Below the pieces are notes generated by a model, which ran no database searches, was not told the DNA's origin, and saw only the letters and a program-made list of their open reading frames with translations. Made by a program: the position numbers and the translations under genes. Below are positions 9,890 to 17,557 of a DNA stretch of 64,000 nt, one piece after another. How positions within the stretch are numbered: the stretch's first letter is position 1; each line of letters opens with the position of its first letter. Origin of the DNA: Thalassotalea crassostreae (lineage in GTDB: Bacteria; Pseudomonadota; Gammaproteobacteria; Enterobacterales; Alteromonadaceae); the NCBI RefSeq assembly GCF_001831495.1, contig NZ_CP017689.1, positions 2,356,001-2,420,000 on the forward strand, read 5' to 3'.

Positions 9890-10242
9890 GCTAAGTAGAT
9901 TCTTATATTAGAAATAAACGTTAGGGGTATATACAACCACGGTAAGATATAACGACGGATTAAACAATAGATAGTAGCGATTATTTATCGCTATTATTCA
10001 CTATCGATTACTATTTACTCAGGTTAGTTTTCATTAGTTTAAAACAGAGCCTGAGCGACGATAAAAATGCACTTTATAATTCTTGGTTAAATTGAATCTA
10101 GAGATTATGATATAAATGTTTTTATCTTTTAATCGTGCTCAGCTAATTTAAGCTAAGTTAGTTTAAGCTAAATTAGTTTAAGCTAAGCCATGCTTAGTCG
10201 TGTATAGATTTATATTCCCAATAATAAGATTTTATAATCATT
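9890..10242. other. Intergenic region between divergent sbcD and an unknown gene
   Basis: This 353-base AT-rich gap separates two divergent genes and should hold both promoters. The only clear structure is the 15-base tandem repeat annotated separately. A short inverted repeat (TAGCGA/TCGCTA) lies near 9976-9992. No ORF or RNA gene is supported. Confidence 0.6.
10139..10190. repeat. 15-bp tandem repeat (about 3 copies)
   Basis: The units AAGCTAAGTTAGTTT (10150-10164) and AAGCTAAATTAGTTT (10165-10179) differ at one base. A third partial unit starts at 10180 and a degenerate one precedes 10150. It sits about 55-90 bases upstream of the unknown gene at 10243. It may be a slippage product or repeated regulator-binding sites; nothing here distinguishes them. 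Confidence 0.75.
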
Positions 10243-11073
10243 ATGTTTCAACAACTTTTTAAAACAACACCACTGTTAGACAGCGGCTCTCGAGATTGGA
10301 TTTTAGATACCTTTGCCTGGGCAATCAAAGAGTTCGATGCGTCTTATTTTGACAATCATTCTAAACTGATATTACCAACCAATGAGTTCTATCCAGGCAG
10401 CGTGTCTAGCATTTTAGAAATGGCGCAGTCGGTATTTGATAGAACGGTTGATTATGCGGGAATGAGTCATTGGCCAATCAAATTGATCACGCCACAAGAA
10501 TTTCAATCAAACATTAACTATAAGCAATTCCCTAACCTAAGCGTTAATGGTGCTTATCGTATGCCCAAAGCAGAATTACAAAGCTCATCAATTGATAACA
10601 CAATTGTCAGTAATGATTACTCTGAAACGGCGAATAAACATATCTATGTCAGTTTTAATCCGCAACAAATTAACCAACCACAAGATTTAGTTGCATCTTT
10701 TGCACAAACATTGGCGAGTATCTTAGTAATGCAAAAGGCGAAACTACCACCTGGGGGTAAAGAGTTTTTACCACAAGCGGCTGATGTCATTGCCATAATG
10801 ATGGGCTTTGGTGTGATGTTTGCAAATACCGCATATCAATTCAAAGGTGGTTGTGGCAGTTGTTACAACAAAATGGCTAATCGAGAGGTCGCCTTACCTG
10901 AACAAGAGACAGTTTACTGTCTTGCAGTGTTTGCCCATTTAAAAAACATTAAACCTGCGGTTATCAGCAAACAGTTGAAGTCACATTTACGCAGCGATTT
11001 TAAAAAAGCATATAAAGAGTTGAATGGCGAATTAACAAAAACAGAGAATCGACATCTACTCGAATTTAAATAA
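10243..11073 (+). CDS. Conserved-looking protein of unknown function with CxxC motif
   Basis: I do not recognise a named family in this 276-residue soluble protein. The N-terminus has aromatic and acidic stretches (DWILDTFAWAIKEFD) and a conserved-looking LPTNEFYPG motif at about residues 47-55. After about residue 200 comes GGCGSCYNK, a CxxC pair that could bind metal or form a disulfide. This is followed by a helical tail with PEQETVYCLAVFAHLK and a basic LKSHLRSDFKKAY segment. There is no signal peptide, and only one weak hydrophobic segment (IAIMMGFGVMFA). It is a single gene, divergent from sbcD. Codon use matches its neighbours, so it is probably a real resident gene. Confidence 0.75.
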   Translation: MFQQLFKTTPLLDSGSRDWILDTFAWAIKEFDASYFDNHSKLILPTNEFYPGSVSSILEMAQSVFDRTVDYAGMSHWPIKLITPQEFQSNINYKQFPNLSVNGAYRMPKAELQSSSIDNTIVSNDYSETANKHIYVSFNPQQINQPQDLVASFAQTLASILVMQKAKLPPGGKEFLPQAADVIAIMMGFGVMFANTAYQFKGGCGSCYNKMANREVALPEQETVYCLAVFAHLKNIKPAVISKQLKSHLRSDFKKAYKELNGELTKTENRHLLEFK

Positions 11074-11279
11074 GCACTATGTACATGATGCTAGCGCTAA
11101 TACGGCTTAGGCATACACAACATAAGCTTGCTCCATGCATTTATTGACCGAGGTTGTTGTATCTTCAGTAACATTTTATAAATAGTTACTTGTTGCACCT
11201 GGCTTTTAATTGCTCTAATTTATAAATTACTAACGAATAAATTATGCTTTAAATCATTCAAAGGTTGTAAACATACCCT

Positions 11280-11735
11280 ATGCAATTTAAAACAGTTACA
11301 GCAGCTAAAAATAAACATATTGCTCTTGTTGCCCACGATAATATGAAACCAGCTCTACTTAAGTGGTGCGCAGTGCATAAAGAAAAGCTATCTAATCATA
11401 CCTTGTATGCAACAGGTACAACTGGCTCGGTACTAAAGGCTAAAGCGAACTTAGATATATGTTCATTGATTTCAGGTCCGCTCGGCGGCGACCAACAAAT
11501 CGGTGCGCTGATCACTGAACAAAAAATAGATATGCTGATATTCTTTTGGGATCCATTAGAAGCGCAACCTCATGACCCCGATGTCAAAGCCCTACTTCGC
11601 TTAGCTGCGGTTTGGAATATTCCAGTAGCTTGTAATCAATCAACCGCTGATTTATTGATTCACTCAACCTTATTCGATGCAGAATATCCAAAATCAATTC
11701 CTGATTACGACAGCTACATTGCTAAACGTGTCTAA
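11280..11735 (+). CDS. mgsA: Methylglyoxal synthase
   Basis: This 151-residue enzyme converts dihydroxyacetone phosphate to methylglyoxal and phosphate, a cytosolic bypass of lower glycolysis. The sequence follows E. coli MgsA closely: HIALVAHD near the N-terminus, ATGTTG for phosphate binding, [14 protein letters not shown] with the catalytic aspartate, and [22 protein letters not shown] with the conserved histidine. Length matches (E. coli 152). It is a single gene followed closely by a strong terminator. Confidence 0.97.
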   Translation: MQFKTVTAAKNKHIALVAHDNMKPALLKWCAVHKEKLSNHTLYATGTTGSVLKAKANLDICSLISGPLGGDQQIGALITEQKIDMLIFFWDPLEAQPHDPDVKALLRLAAVWNIPVACNQSTADLLIHSTLFDAEYPKSIPDYDSYIAKRV

Positions 11736-11760
11736 CTTAATTTTTAATTGTACGATAAAC

Positions 11761-11788
11761 AAAAATGGCGCTAGTTAGCGCCATTTTT
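11761..11788. terminator. Bidirectional intrinsic terminator (mgsA / trmB)
   Basis: A perfect 12-bp stem (AAAAATGGCGCT / AGCGCCATTTTT) has a 4-base loop. It lies between the convergent genes mgsA and trmB, with T-runs on both strands. Confidence 0.93.
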
Positions 11789-11812
11789 ATATAAATTCAT
11801 TTATGTATTCAA

Positions 11813-12535
11813 TTAATCGATTTTTTCGTACATCATGTCCCAAACACCATGGCCTAGCTTTTGGCCACGATTCTCAAACTTGGTTAATGGACGGTGCTCT
11901 GGACGAGGTACATAATCATTGGTTTCAGATTGGTTTTTAAAACCTGGAGCTGTGCTCATATCTTCTACCATACATTCTGCGTAGTTTTCCCAATCGGTTG
12001 CCATATGAAATACACCACCAACCGCTAAGACACCGCGAATGCTTTCAATAAACTCTGGTTTTACAATACGGCGTTTGTGATGTTTGGCTTTATGCCACGG
12101 ATCAGGGAAAAATAACTGCACTCGGTCGATGCAGTTGCCAGGAATACAGTCAGCCAAAATTTCAATAGCATCGTGCTCGTATACTTTTAGATTATCAACG
12201 CCTTCAGTTTCCGCAAGCGCTAAACAAGCGCCAACGCCGGGGCGATGAACTTCAATACCAATAAAGTTGCGCTCAGGAGCAGCTTTAGCCATTTCGACCA
12301 AAGATTTACCCATACCAAAACCAATTTCTAAGGTCACAGGTTTTTCATTACCAAATAACGACTGCGGGTCAATCATGCCATCGCTATGGTTTAAGCCCAT
12401 AGTATCCCATAACGTTTCAAGAGCTCGTGCTTGACCTTTAGTTAAGCGACCTTCACGTTTAACAAAACTGCGAACCTTACGGATATATTTTCCTTCAGCT
12501 TCTGCTTGCTCTACGGTCTTATGATTATTGCTCAT
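11813..12535 (-). CDS. trmB: tRNA (guanine-N7-)-methyltransferase
   Basis: This 240-residue SAM-dependent methyltransferase forms m7G46 in tRNA. Motif I is [10 protein letters not shown] at about residues 71-80, an acidic EVHRPG follows, and the TrmB hallmark [15 protein letters not shown] lies at about residues 143-157. The C-terminus contains the conserved [17 protein letters not shown]. Length matches E. coli TrmB (239). yggL lies upstream on the same strand but is separated by 127 bases. Confidence 0.97.
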   Translation of the reverse strand: MSNNHKTVEQAEAEGKYIRKVRSFVKREGRLTKGQARALETLWDTMGLNHSDGMIDPQSLFGNEKPVTLEIGFGMGKSLVEMAKAAPERNFIGIEVHRPGVGACLALAETEGVDNLKVYEHDAIEILADCIPGNCIDRVQLFFPDPWHKAKHHKRRIVKPEFIESIRGVLAVGGVFHMATDWENYAECMVEDMSTAPGFKNQSETNDYVPRPEHRPLTKFENRGQKLGHGVWDMMYEKID

Positions 12536-12662
12536 AGTTAGTTCTCGTTACTCTTAATTATGGTGGGCTATTAATTTTTAAGGCGCATATTATCCTGTTT
12601 TGTTAAACAGAATTCAACTGCGCCTTAGTATTGACTGAACGATTTATCGATCGCTAATGCGA

Positions 12663-12998
12663 TTACGACCACCAAATATCATACAGTTCAGAAACAGCCA
12701 CTGATGTAGCACCATTTTTGGTTAGCCATTGTTCAACTGTTTTACGATCTTGTTCAGTGCACTTACCCAAGCTTCGGGTACATATTAAGCCATGCCATAA
12801 AACATCACCTTCGCCACCAAACCCTAAATCATTAGGTTCTATTGCTTCGACAATAAATTTATCAACAAATTCATCGATTGCTTCACTCGATGTGCCGTCT
12901 GCAAGTTTCCATGCAACATCAAATCCCAATTCTTGGAATTCATCAACGCGCATCTTTTTGCGAATACGACGACTACGGTTTTTTGCTTCAATTTTCAT
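12663..12998 (-). CDS. yggL: YggL family protein (DUF469), 50S ribosome-associated
   Basis: This 111-residue protein matches the YggL family along its whole length: AKNRSRRIRKKM near the start, DEFQELGFDVAW, then LICTRSLGKCTE and a WW-containing end. In E. coli the family binds the large ribosomal subunit. The reading frame extends nine codons further upstream, but I chose the ATG at 12998. It has an AGG element 6-9 bases ahead and aligns with the E. coli start, while the extra residues (ITFIIRYV) are hydrophobic and unlike the family. Confidence 0.92.
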   Translation of the reverse strand: MKIEAKNRSRRIRKKMRVDEFQELGFDVAWKLADGTSSEAIDEFVDKFIVEAIEPNDLGFGGEGDVLWHGLICTRSLGKCTEQDRKTVEQWLTKNGATSVAVSELYDIWWS

Positions 12999-13165
12999 AA
13001 CATACCTAATTATAAACGTTATCACTTGCAGCTAGATTAGTGCCTAAGTGGAAAATTGCCAAGTTATTACTGGTTAATAGTTGTAACTAAAGACTGTTTA
13101 TTGTCGTAGATCAATCATATTAAAACAGCTACACTCGCTACAAATTACAATAAATCGTAGAAAGT

Positions 13166-14227
13166 ATGTCATTTAGCAAAAACGTTCTTAATTGGTTTGA
13201 ACAACAAGGTCGCAAGCACTTTCCTTGGCAACAACAAAAAACACCCTATCGAGTTTGGATCTCCGAGATCATGTTACAACAAACACAGGTAACAACGGTT
13301 ATCCCTTATTATGAAAGGTTTATGACGTCTTTTCCTGACATAAATGATTTAGCTAATAGTGATGAAGATAATGTATTACATCATTGGACAGGGCTTGGCT
13401 ATTACGCCAGAGCTCGTAACTTACATAAATCAGCCAAGATTATTCGCGATCAATACAATGGCAGGTTTCCAACGGATATAGAACAAGTAATTGCTCTACC
13501 TGGCATTGGCCGCTCGACAGCGGGAGCAATATTATCGCTGTCTTTAAAACAACATCACCCAATACTTGATGGTAATGTTAAACGAGTACTTGCGCGCTTT
13601 CATATGGTTGCCGGTTATCCAGGACAAGCTGCCTTTGATAAGAGTTTGTGGAAACTGTCAGAGCAATTAACGCCAGCCAACGGCGTCGAAAAATACAATC
13701 AGGCAATGATGGATTTAGGTGCAACGGTTTGTACACGTTCAAAGCCACTATGCAGTATTTGCCCGTTAAAAGAAGATTGCCAAGCATTCTTTCATGATAA
13801 ACAAAGTGAGTTTCCTGGTAAAAAACCGAAAAAAGAAAAGCCAGTAAAGCAAACTAATATGCTGCTTTTTAGCAAAACAAGTGATGACAACGATACCGAA
13901 GTATTGATGTACAAGAGACCTCCATCTGGAATTTGGGGCGGTCTTTGGAGTTTCTATGAAGTTGAACACGAGAAAGAGATAAATCAATGTGCCAAGCAAA
14001 ATGGACTAACGGTGAGCAAAACGACTACCCTTGAGCCATTTCGTCATACATTCTCACATTTTCATTTAGATATCACACCGATAATGGTAGAAATTGAAGA
14101 TACGGGTATAATTATTAATGATAATGAAAGTCAGCTTTGGTACCATCTTGCCAACGGTGCAAATGTAGGTTTGGCTGCATCAACAAAAACCATGCTCACT
14201 TTGCTAAATGAAGAATTGCAAAAATGA
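13166..14227 (+). CDS. mutY: A/G-specific adenine DNA glycosylase
   Basis: This 353-residue base-excision enzyme removes adenine paired with 8-oxoguanine. It shows the catalytic glutamate in [12 protein letters not shown] at about residue 36. The helix-hairpin-helix is [12 protein letters not shown] and the catalytic aspartate lies in [12 protein letters not shown]. The 4Fe-4S ligands have the spacing C-x6-C-x2-C-x5-C ([17 protein letters not shown]). The C-terminal Nudix-like domain includes [12 protein letters not shown], which reads the 8-oxoG strand. Length fits E. coli MutY (350). yggX follows 46 bases later, a conserved pairing in gammaproteobacteria. Confidence 0.97.
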   Translation: MSFSKNVLNWFEQQGRKHFPWQQQKTPYRVWISEIMLQQTQVTTVIPYYERFMTSFPDINDLANSDEDNVLHHWTGLGYYARARNLHKSAKIIRDQYNGRFPTDIEQVIALPGIGRSTAGAILSLSLKQHHPILDGNVKRVLARFHMVAGYPGQAAFDKSLWKLSEQLTPANGVEKYNQAMMDLGATVCTRSKPLCSICPLKEDCQAFFHDKQSEFPGKKPKKEKPVKQTNMLLFSKTSDDNDTEVLMYKRPPSGIWGGLWSFYEVEHEKEINQCAKQNGLTVSKTTTLEPFRHTFSHFHLDITPIMVEIEDTGIIINDNESQLWYHLANGANVGLAASTKTMLTLLNEELQK

Positions 14228-14273
14228 GTAACATAGAATTAGTAAGCACTAATTTAACAATTAAGAGAATATT

Positions 14274-14546
14274 ATGAGTCGTACAGTTTTTTGTCAGCAT
14301 TTAAAAAAAGAAGATAATGGTTTAGATTTTCAATTTTACCCTGGCGACATAGGTAAACGTATTTTTGACAATATCGGCAAAGAAGCTTGGGGCATCTGGT
14401 TAAAAAAACAAACCATGTTAATTAACGAGCATAAACTTGCACTAAATAATGCTGAAGACCGTAAGTTTTTAGAAACCATTATGGTGGAGTTTTTGTTCGA
14501 AGGTAAAGAGCCTAAAATTGAAGGTTATACTCCGCAAAGTAAATAA
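14274..14546 (+). CDS. yggX: YggX family iron-trafficking / oxidative-damage protection protein
   Basis: This 90-residue protein matches YggX end to end: MSRTVFCQ with the conserved Cys7, [19 protein letters not shown], and MVEFLFEG near the C-terminus. The family protects iron-sulfur proteins from oxidation and is proposed to handle Fe(II). It follows mutY on the same strand, whose product contains a 4Fe-4S cluster, and the two are probably co-transcribed. An intrinsic terminator lies 59 bases downstream. Confidence 0.96.
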   Translation: MSRTVFCQHLKKEDNGLDFQFYPGDIGKRIFDNIGKEAWGIWLKKQTMLINEHKLALNNAEDRKFLETIMVEFLFEGKEPKIEGYTPQSK

Positions 14547-14605
14547 TTCGAATAATTTTAGAAAATAACTAAAAAAAACATAAACAAAAACTTATGAATT
14601 TATAC

Positions 14606-14634
14606 AAAGGCTACAAAATGTAGCCTTTATTGTT
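14606..14634 (+). terminator. Intrinsic terminator of mutY-yggX
   Basis: A 9-bp stem (AAAGGCTAC / GTAGCCTTT) has a 5-base loop and is followed by a T-rich tract, 59 bases after the yggX stop codon. Confidence 0.85.
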
Positions 14635-14637
14635 TTC

Positions 14638-14661
14638 GCTTCGAAATAAAAATTTCGAAGC
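14638..14661. repeat. Perfect 10-bp inverted repeat
   Basis: GCTTCGAAAT and ATTTCGAAGC flank an AAAA loop immediately after the yggX terminator. It could be a second terminator stem or a binding site near the tRNA promoter. Only the symmetry is certain. Confidence 0.6.
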
Positions 14662-14835
14662 CTAGATGTTACCAAAAAGCTAATAAACTGCAGTTTTATG
14701 ATAATAAAACAATCAAATTGCATTTATTTTAAGCAAACAGAAAATAATTTAAAAAAAGTAGTTGACGATTGATTCGAAAAACAGTTTAATAGCGCCCGTC
14801 TTCAAGGCAAAGCCAAAAAGACAATAAATAGAGAC

Positions 14836-14911
14836 GCCTCGATAGCTCAGTCGGTAGAGCAGGGGATTGAAAATCCCCGTGTCCCTGGTTCGATTCCGGG
14901 TCGAGGCACCA
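14836..14911 (+). tRNA. tRNA-Phe (GAA)
   Basis: This 76-base cloverleaf has acceptor stem GCCTCGA/TCGAGGC, D-arm AGCTCAGTCGGTAGAGC, and an anticodon loop with GAA inside the GGGGATT/AATCCCC arm. The T-arm carries GGTTCGATTCC, and A73 plus an encoded CCA are present. tRNA-Thr follows 95 bases later. The spacer can fold a hairpin (14965-14990, GATATCGAAAT paired with ATTTCAGATATC), which fits co-transcription and processing. Confidence 0.98.
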
Positions 14912-15006
14912 TCTATTTAATACCAAATTTGAATTAGTGATTTTTCATTAATTCGGTGCACCAAGATATCGAAATCTAATTTCAGATATCGCACACAGTT
15001 TAGTGT

Positions 15007-15082
<76 letters not shown>

Positions 15083-15091
15083 TTTATAACG

Positions 15092-15121
15092 AAGCCTCAA
15101 CAGTAATGTTGAGGCTTTTTT
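15092..15121 (+). terminator. Intrinsic terminator of the tRNA operon
   Basis: A perfect 10-bp stem (AAGCCTCAAC / GTTGAGGCTT) has a 6-base loop and is followed by TTTT, starting 9 bases after the tRNA-Thr CCA. Confidence 0.92.
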
Positions 15122-15140
15122 ATTTGCTTTAAATTATTGA

Positions 15141-15341
15141 GAACCGCCCTACTGATTGAATCATAAACTCACATAAAGCATGCACATATTGTAGATAAAG
15201 CACACCGTCATCCTCGAGGACTAGACCAAGGATGGTTGTAGGTAGAATAACGCAGGAGCAGTTATCGAGCCTAAGCGACATCGGCAACCTCCTCCAGCGT
15301 GCTGTGAATACAAACAATCGAACCGCCCTAATGCTTGAATC
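15141..15341. repeat. Dispersed non-coding repeat, copy A, bounded by 22-bp direct repeats
   Basis: A 22-base sequence (GAACCGCCCTA followed by TG.TTGAATC) occurs at 15141-15162 and again at 15320-15341 with two mismatches. It encloses about 180 bases that contain ACACCGTCATC, AACGCAGGAGCAG and GTGCTGTGAATA. The right part (about 15269-15341) aligns with a second copy at 22276-22354. A 62-codon minus-strand frame inside it has no ribosome-binding site and looks spurious. I take this as a dispersed repeat of unknown family. Confidence 0.6.
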
Positions 15342-15343
15342 TT

Positions 15344-17341
15344 TTATATGAACGCAGGTATAACAACATCTGAAATTTTTGCCATAATCTTATCATCACG
15401 ATCGTGGCCTGTTATAGCAATCACTAAACTGAGTTCTTCAACTACAACAACACGCTGTCCGCCGCCTCCCCAGGAAAAAGTTGCATTATAAGTTTTTCCA
15501 TTCGTTTTTATTGGTGCGTTATACCAAAAATAACCATATCTATATTCTTCTGGGATCCAGTCTTCGCTAGGTTTTACCTTACCATTAGTCGCCTTTTCGA
15601 GATAAGCGGCTGAAATAAACTGCTGTCCTTGCCATTTACCACTGTTGGCGACAATATTGCCTAACTTGAGCATATCTCGTGAGGTTATACTCGAACGAGA
15701 GCCAGCTTGAGGTAAACCACTTAGATGAGTCTCCCAACGATAGTTAGATATATTAAGCTTATCTAAAACTTCGGCCTTTATAAATTCTTCTGCAGTGCCT
15801 GGTACGACAGCTTCTATCACATTCATCACCATAATAGGGTTGAAGTTGCCGTATTTGTAGACCTGAGAACCATCGGTAATAGGCTCACTTACTTCAAGTA
15901 GCTTTTGTATATAGTTTTGCCCTTGTAATAATGCTGGAGTTTTTTCTATTTCTTGCCATTTTTCCCTATCTACTGTTAAACCGCCCTGCATTGTAAGCGC
16001 TTTATGCAAAGTGATTTTATCCGCCCCCTTTACCAACCTTGATTTATCAATGTCTTCTAAAAAACTCAAAAGTGGTTTTTCCAAGTCTTCTATACTTAAG
16101 TAACCTAACTGTATAGCACGTCCTATAATCATACTCGTTAACCCTTTGGTGGCTGAAGCCTGGGGGTGAGCATGGTTATAACGCCCTTTTTGGTAATAAC
16201 TTTCAAACACAAGTTTATCTTTATGAGCAATTAGCAAACTATCATATTTTCCATGTTTCCCTTCACCTATCTCTTTTGCTAATGTCACGATCTTAGCTGT
16301 TTTATTTTTTGATAAATCAAGCGAGTTAGCTTGAAGCGCGTAGTCATTTGACTTTGGTGCGGTGTTAATAAAGGATTTATCAAGCGCAGGAATATCCCTA
16401 AAAGATCCGACTGCTTGAGCTGGCATAATTTGCGGCGCTTGATTGGCTGCGTGTTTTTTTAAGTGTTCCGGTTTTAATTGTTCAATCACTTTAGCATCAA
16501 CCCAGAAAGTGTCGACTTCCCTTTCGCCCATATTTCGATTGAAAAAAAGAAACTTTCCATCAGGCGATACTTGTGCAGCAAATTCTGAGGCTGGCGTATT
16601 GATTTCATCACCAAATTTAATCGCTTCTCCCCAACTGCCATTTGGCTGTTTAAAGCTAATAAATAAATCAGGGTGTTCCATCTCAGCTCCGCGCTGCCCA
16701 TCCCAAATAACATAGCTTTCGTCTGGGGCAATAAATGGGTGAGCGTTCCATTGACCTGTATTGATTTGTTTTGGAAAAGCTTCAGGAGCCGCACGTTTAC
16801 CGTTTTTCAGTGTTGAAAAACGTAATAGGCCTTTGCCATCTTTAGTTGCTTCATCAAATGCTAATGTACCGTTAAATGATGACGTAACTCGCATGATGCG
16901 AAATGGTTCAAAGTCAGGGCCTAATCTTTTTGTTTCTGACCAACCATTTTCAGTGCGTTGTTTATATCCTCGTCCGAGAAACATCGTTTTGTTATCAACT
17001 GAAAATGTTGGAGTACCAGATCTTGGTGAGACTACTCGTTCTTGCCACTTATCATCTTTCTTTTCATAAACGACGAGGAGTTGCTGTGCATCTGATTCAA
17101 GACTATCTTTTCTGACGTAATACATTTCATTGAGAGCCGGAGAGAACACTACGCCATATTCCCAGTTCTTTGTTGAAATGATACCTGGAGCAAAAACTTC
17201 TGGTGTTGTTCCCGGTAATTTTTGACCAAGATAAGGCCCAATTAAATCCGTTTGTTTCTCTGTTTGTTTAGAAATAGCTTTATTACTAATTGCCGTCAAC
17301 AAAACAAGCATTAGCATCTTTTTAATCGTTAAATTCATCAT
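15344..17341 (-). CDS. Exported fusion of TolB-like (PD40) propeller and serine beta-lactamase-fold hydrolase
   Basis: This 665-residue protein starts at the ATG at 17341, which follows AAGGGAACA; the frame upstream of it (11 codons) has no good ribosome site. It has a signal peptide (MNLTIKKMLMLVLLTAISNKA). Residues of about 50-300 contain PD40/WD40-like propeller blades (SFNGTLAFDEA, PFIAPDESYVIWD, QVSPDGKFLFFNR). About residues 350-665 are a class C beta-lactamase/esterase-type domain with SxxK (SATK), YxN (YGN) and a glycine-rich SWGGGG in place of the KTG-like motif. It is probably a periplasmic serine hydrolase for peptides, esters or beta-lactam-like amides. Substrate and any antibiotic-resistance role are unknown. 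It is divergent from the CadC-like regulator, which has a similar propeller, so regulation by that protein is plausible. Confidence 0.85.
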   Translation of the reverse strand: MMNLTIKKMLMLVLLTAISNKAISKQTEKQTDLIGPYLGQKLPGTTPEVFAPGIISTKNWEYGVVFSPALNEMYYVRKDSLESDAQQLLVVYEKKDDKWQERVVSPRSGTPTFSVDNKTMFLGRGYKQRTENGWSETKRLGPDFEPFRIMRVTSSFNGTLAFDEATKDGKGLLRFSTLKNGKRAAPEAFPKQINTGQWNAHPFIAPDESYVIWDGQRGAEMEHPDLFISFKQPNGSWGEAIKFGDEINTPASEFAAQVSPDGKFLFFNRNMGEREVDTFWVDAKVIEQLKPEHLKKHAANQAPQIMPAQAVGSFRDIPALDKSFINTAPKSNDYALQANSLDLSKNKTAKIVTLAKEIGEGKHGKYDSLLIAHKDKLVFESYYQKGRYNHAHPQASATKGLTSMIIGRAIQLGYLSIEDLEKPLLSFLEDIDKSRLVKGADKITLHKALTMQGGLTVDREKWQEIEKTPALLQGQNYIQKLLEVSEPITDGSQVYKYGNFNPIMVMNVIEAVVPGTAEEFIKAEVLDKLNISNYRWETHLSGLPQAGSRSSITSRDMLKLGNIVANSGKWQGQQFISAAYLEKATNGKVKPSEDWIPEEYRYGYFWYNAPIKTNGKTYNATFSWGGGGQRVVVVEELSLVIAITGHDRDDKIMAKISDVVIPAFI

Positions 17342-17557
17342 TGTTCCCTTTCGCTTCCAATTTATTTTCTGCAAAATAAGATTGCAGTGTTACTTCATTT
17401 TCATTTTATTGCTGAAATATGGCTCTACCTTGCCATCACTTGACCTGAAGCACATGAAAAAAACCTGACGTTTAGCTGATTTATTAGTATTCAGCTTTAT
17501 TTTTAGGGCAAAACCGCGGTAAGATTTGAATTGAATTATCAAAGGGATGTTCTTTTC

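Noticed and set aside
12999..13025. Nine extra N-terminal codons on yggL
   Set aside because: The added residues are hydrophobic and unlike the family, while the ATG at 12998 has a good ribosome site and matches E. coli YggL.
14965..14990. Hairpin between the two tRNA genes as a separate small RNA
   Set aside because: It lies in the spacer of a tRNA pair with one terminator; a processing stem is the simpler reading.
15129..15317. 62-codon minus-strand reading frame
   Set aside because: It lies inside the dispersed repeat, has no ribosome-binding site and no family resemblance; better explained as repeat sequence.
15344..17341. Antibiotic-resistance beta-lactamase
   Set aside because: Only the SxxK/YxN fold is visible; most such proteins are esterases or peptidases, and the propeller fusion is unlike known resistance enzymes.
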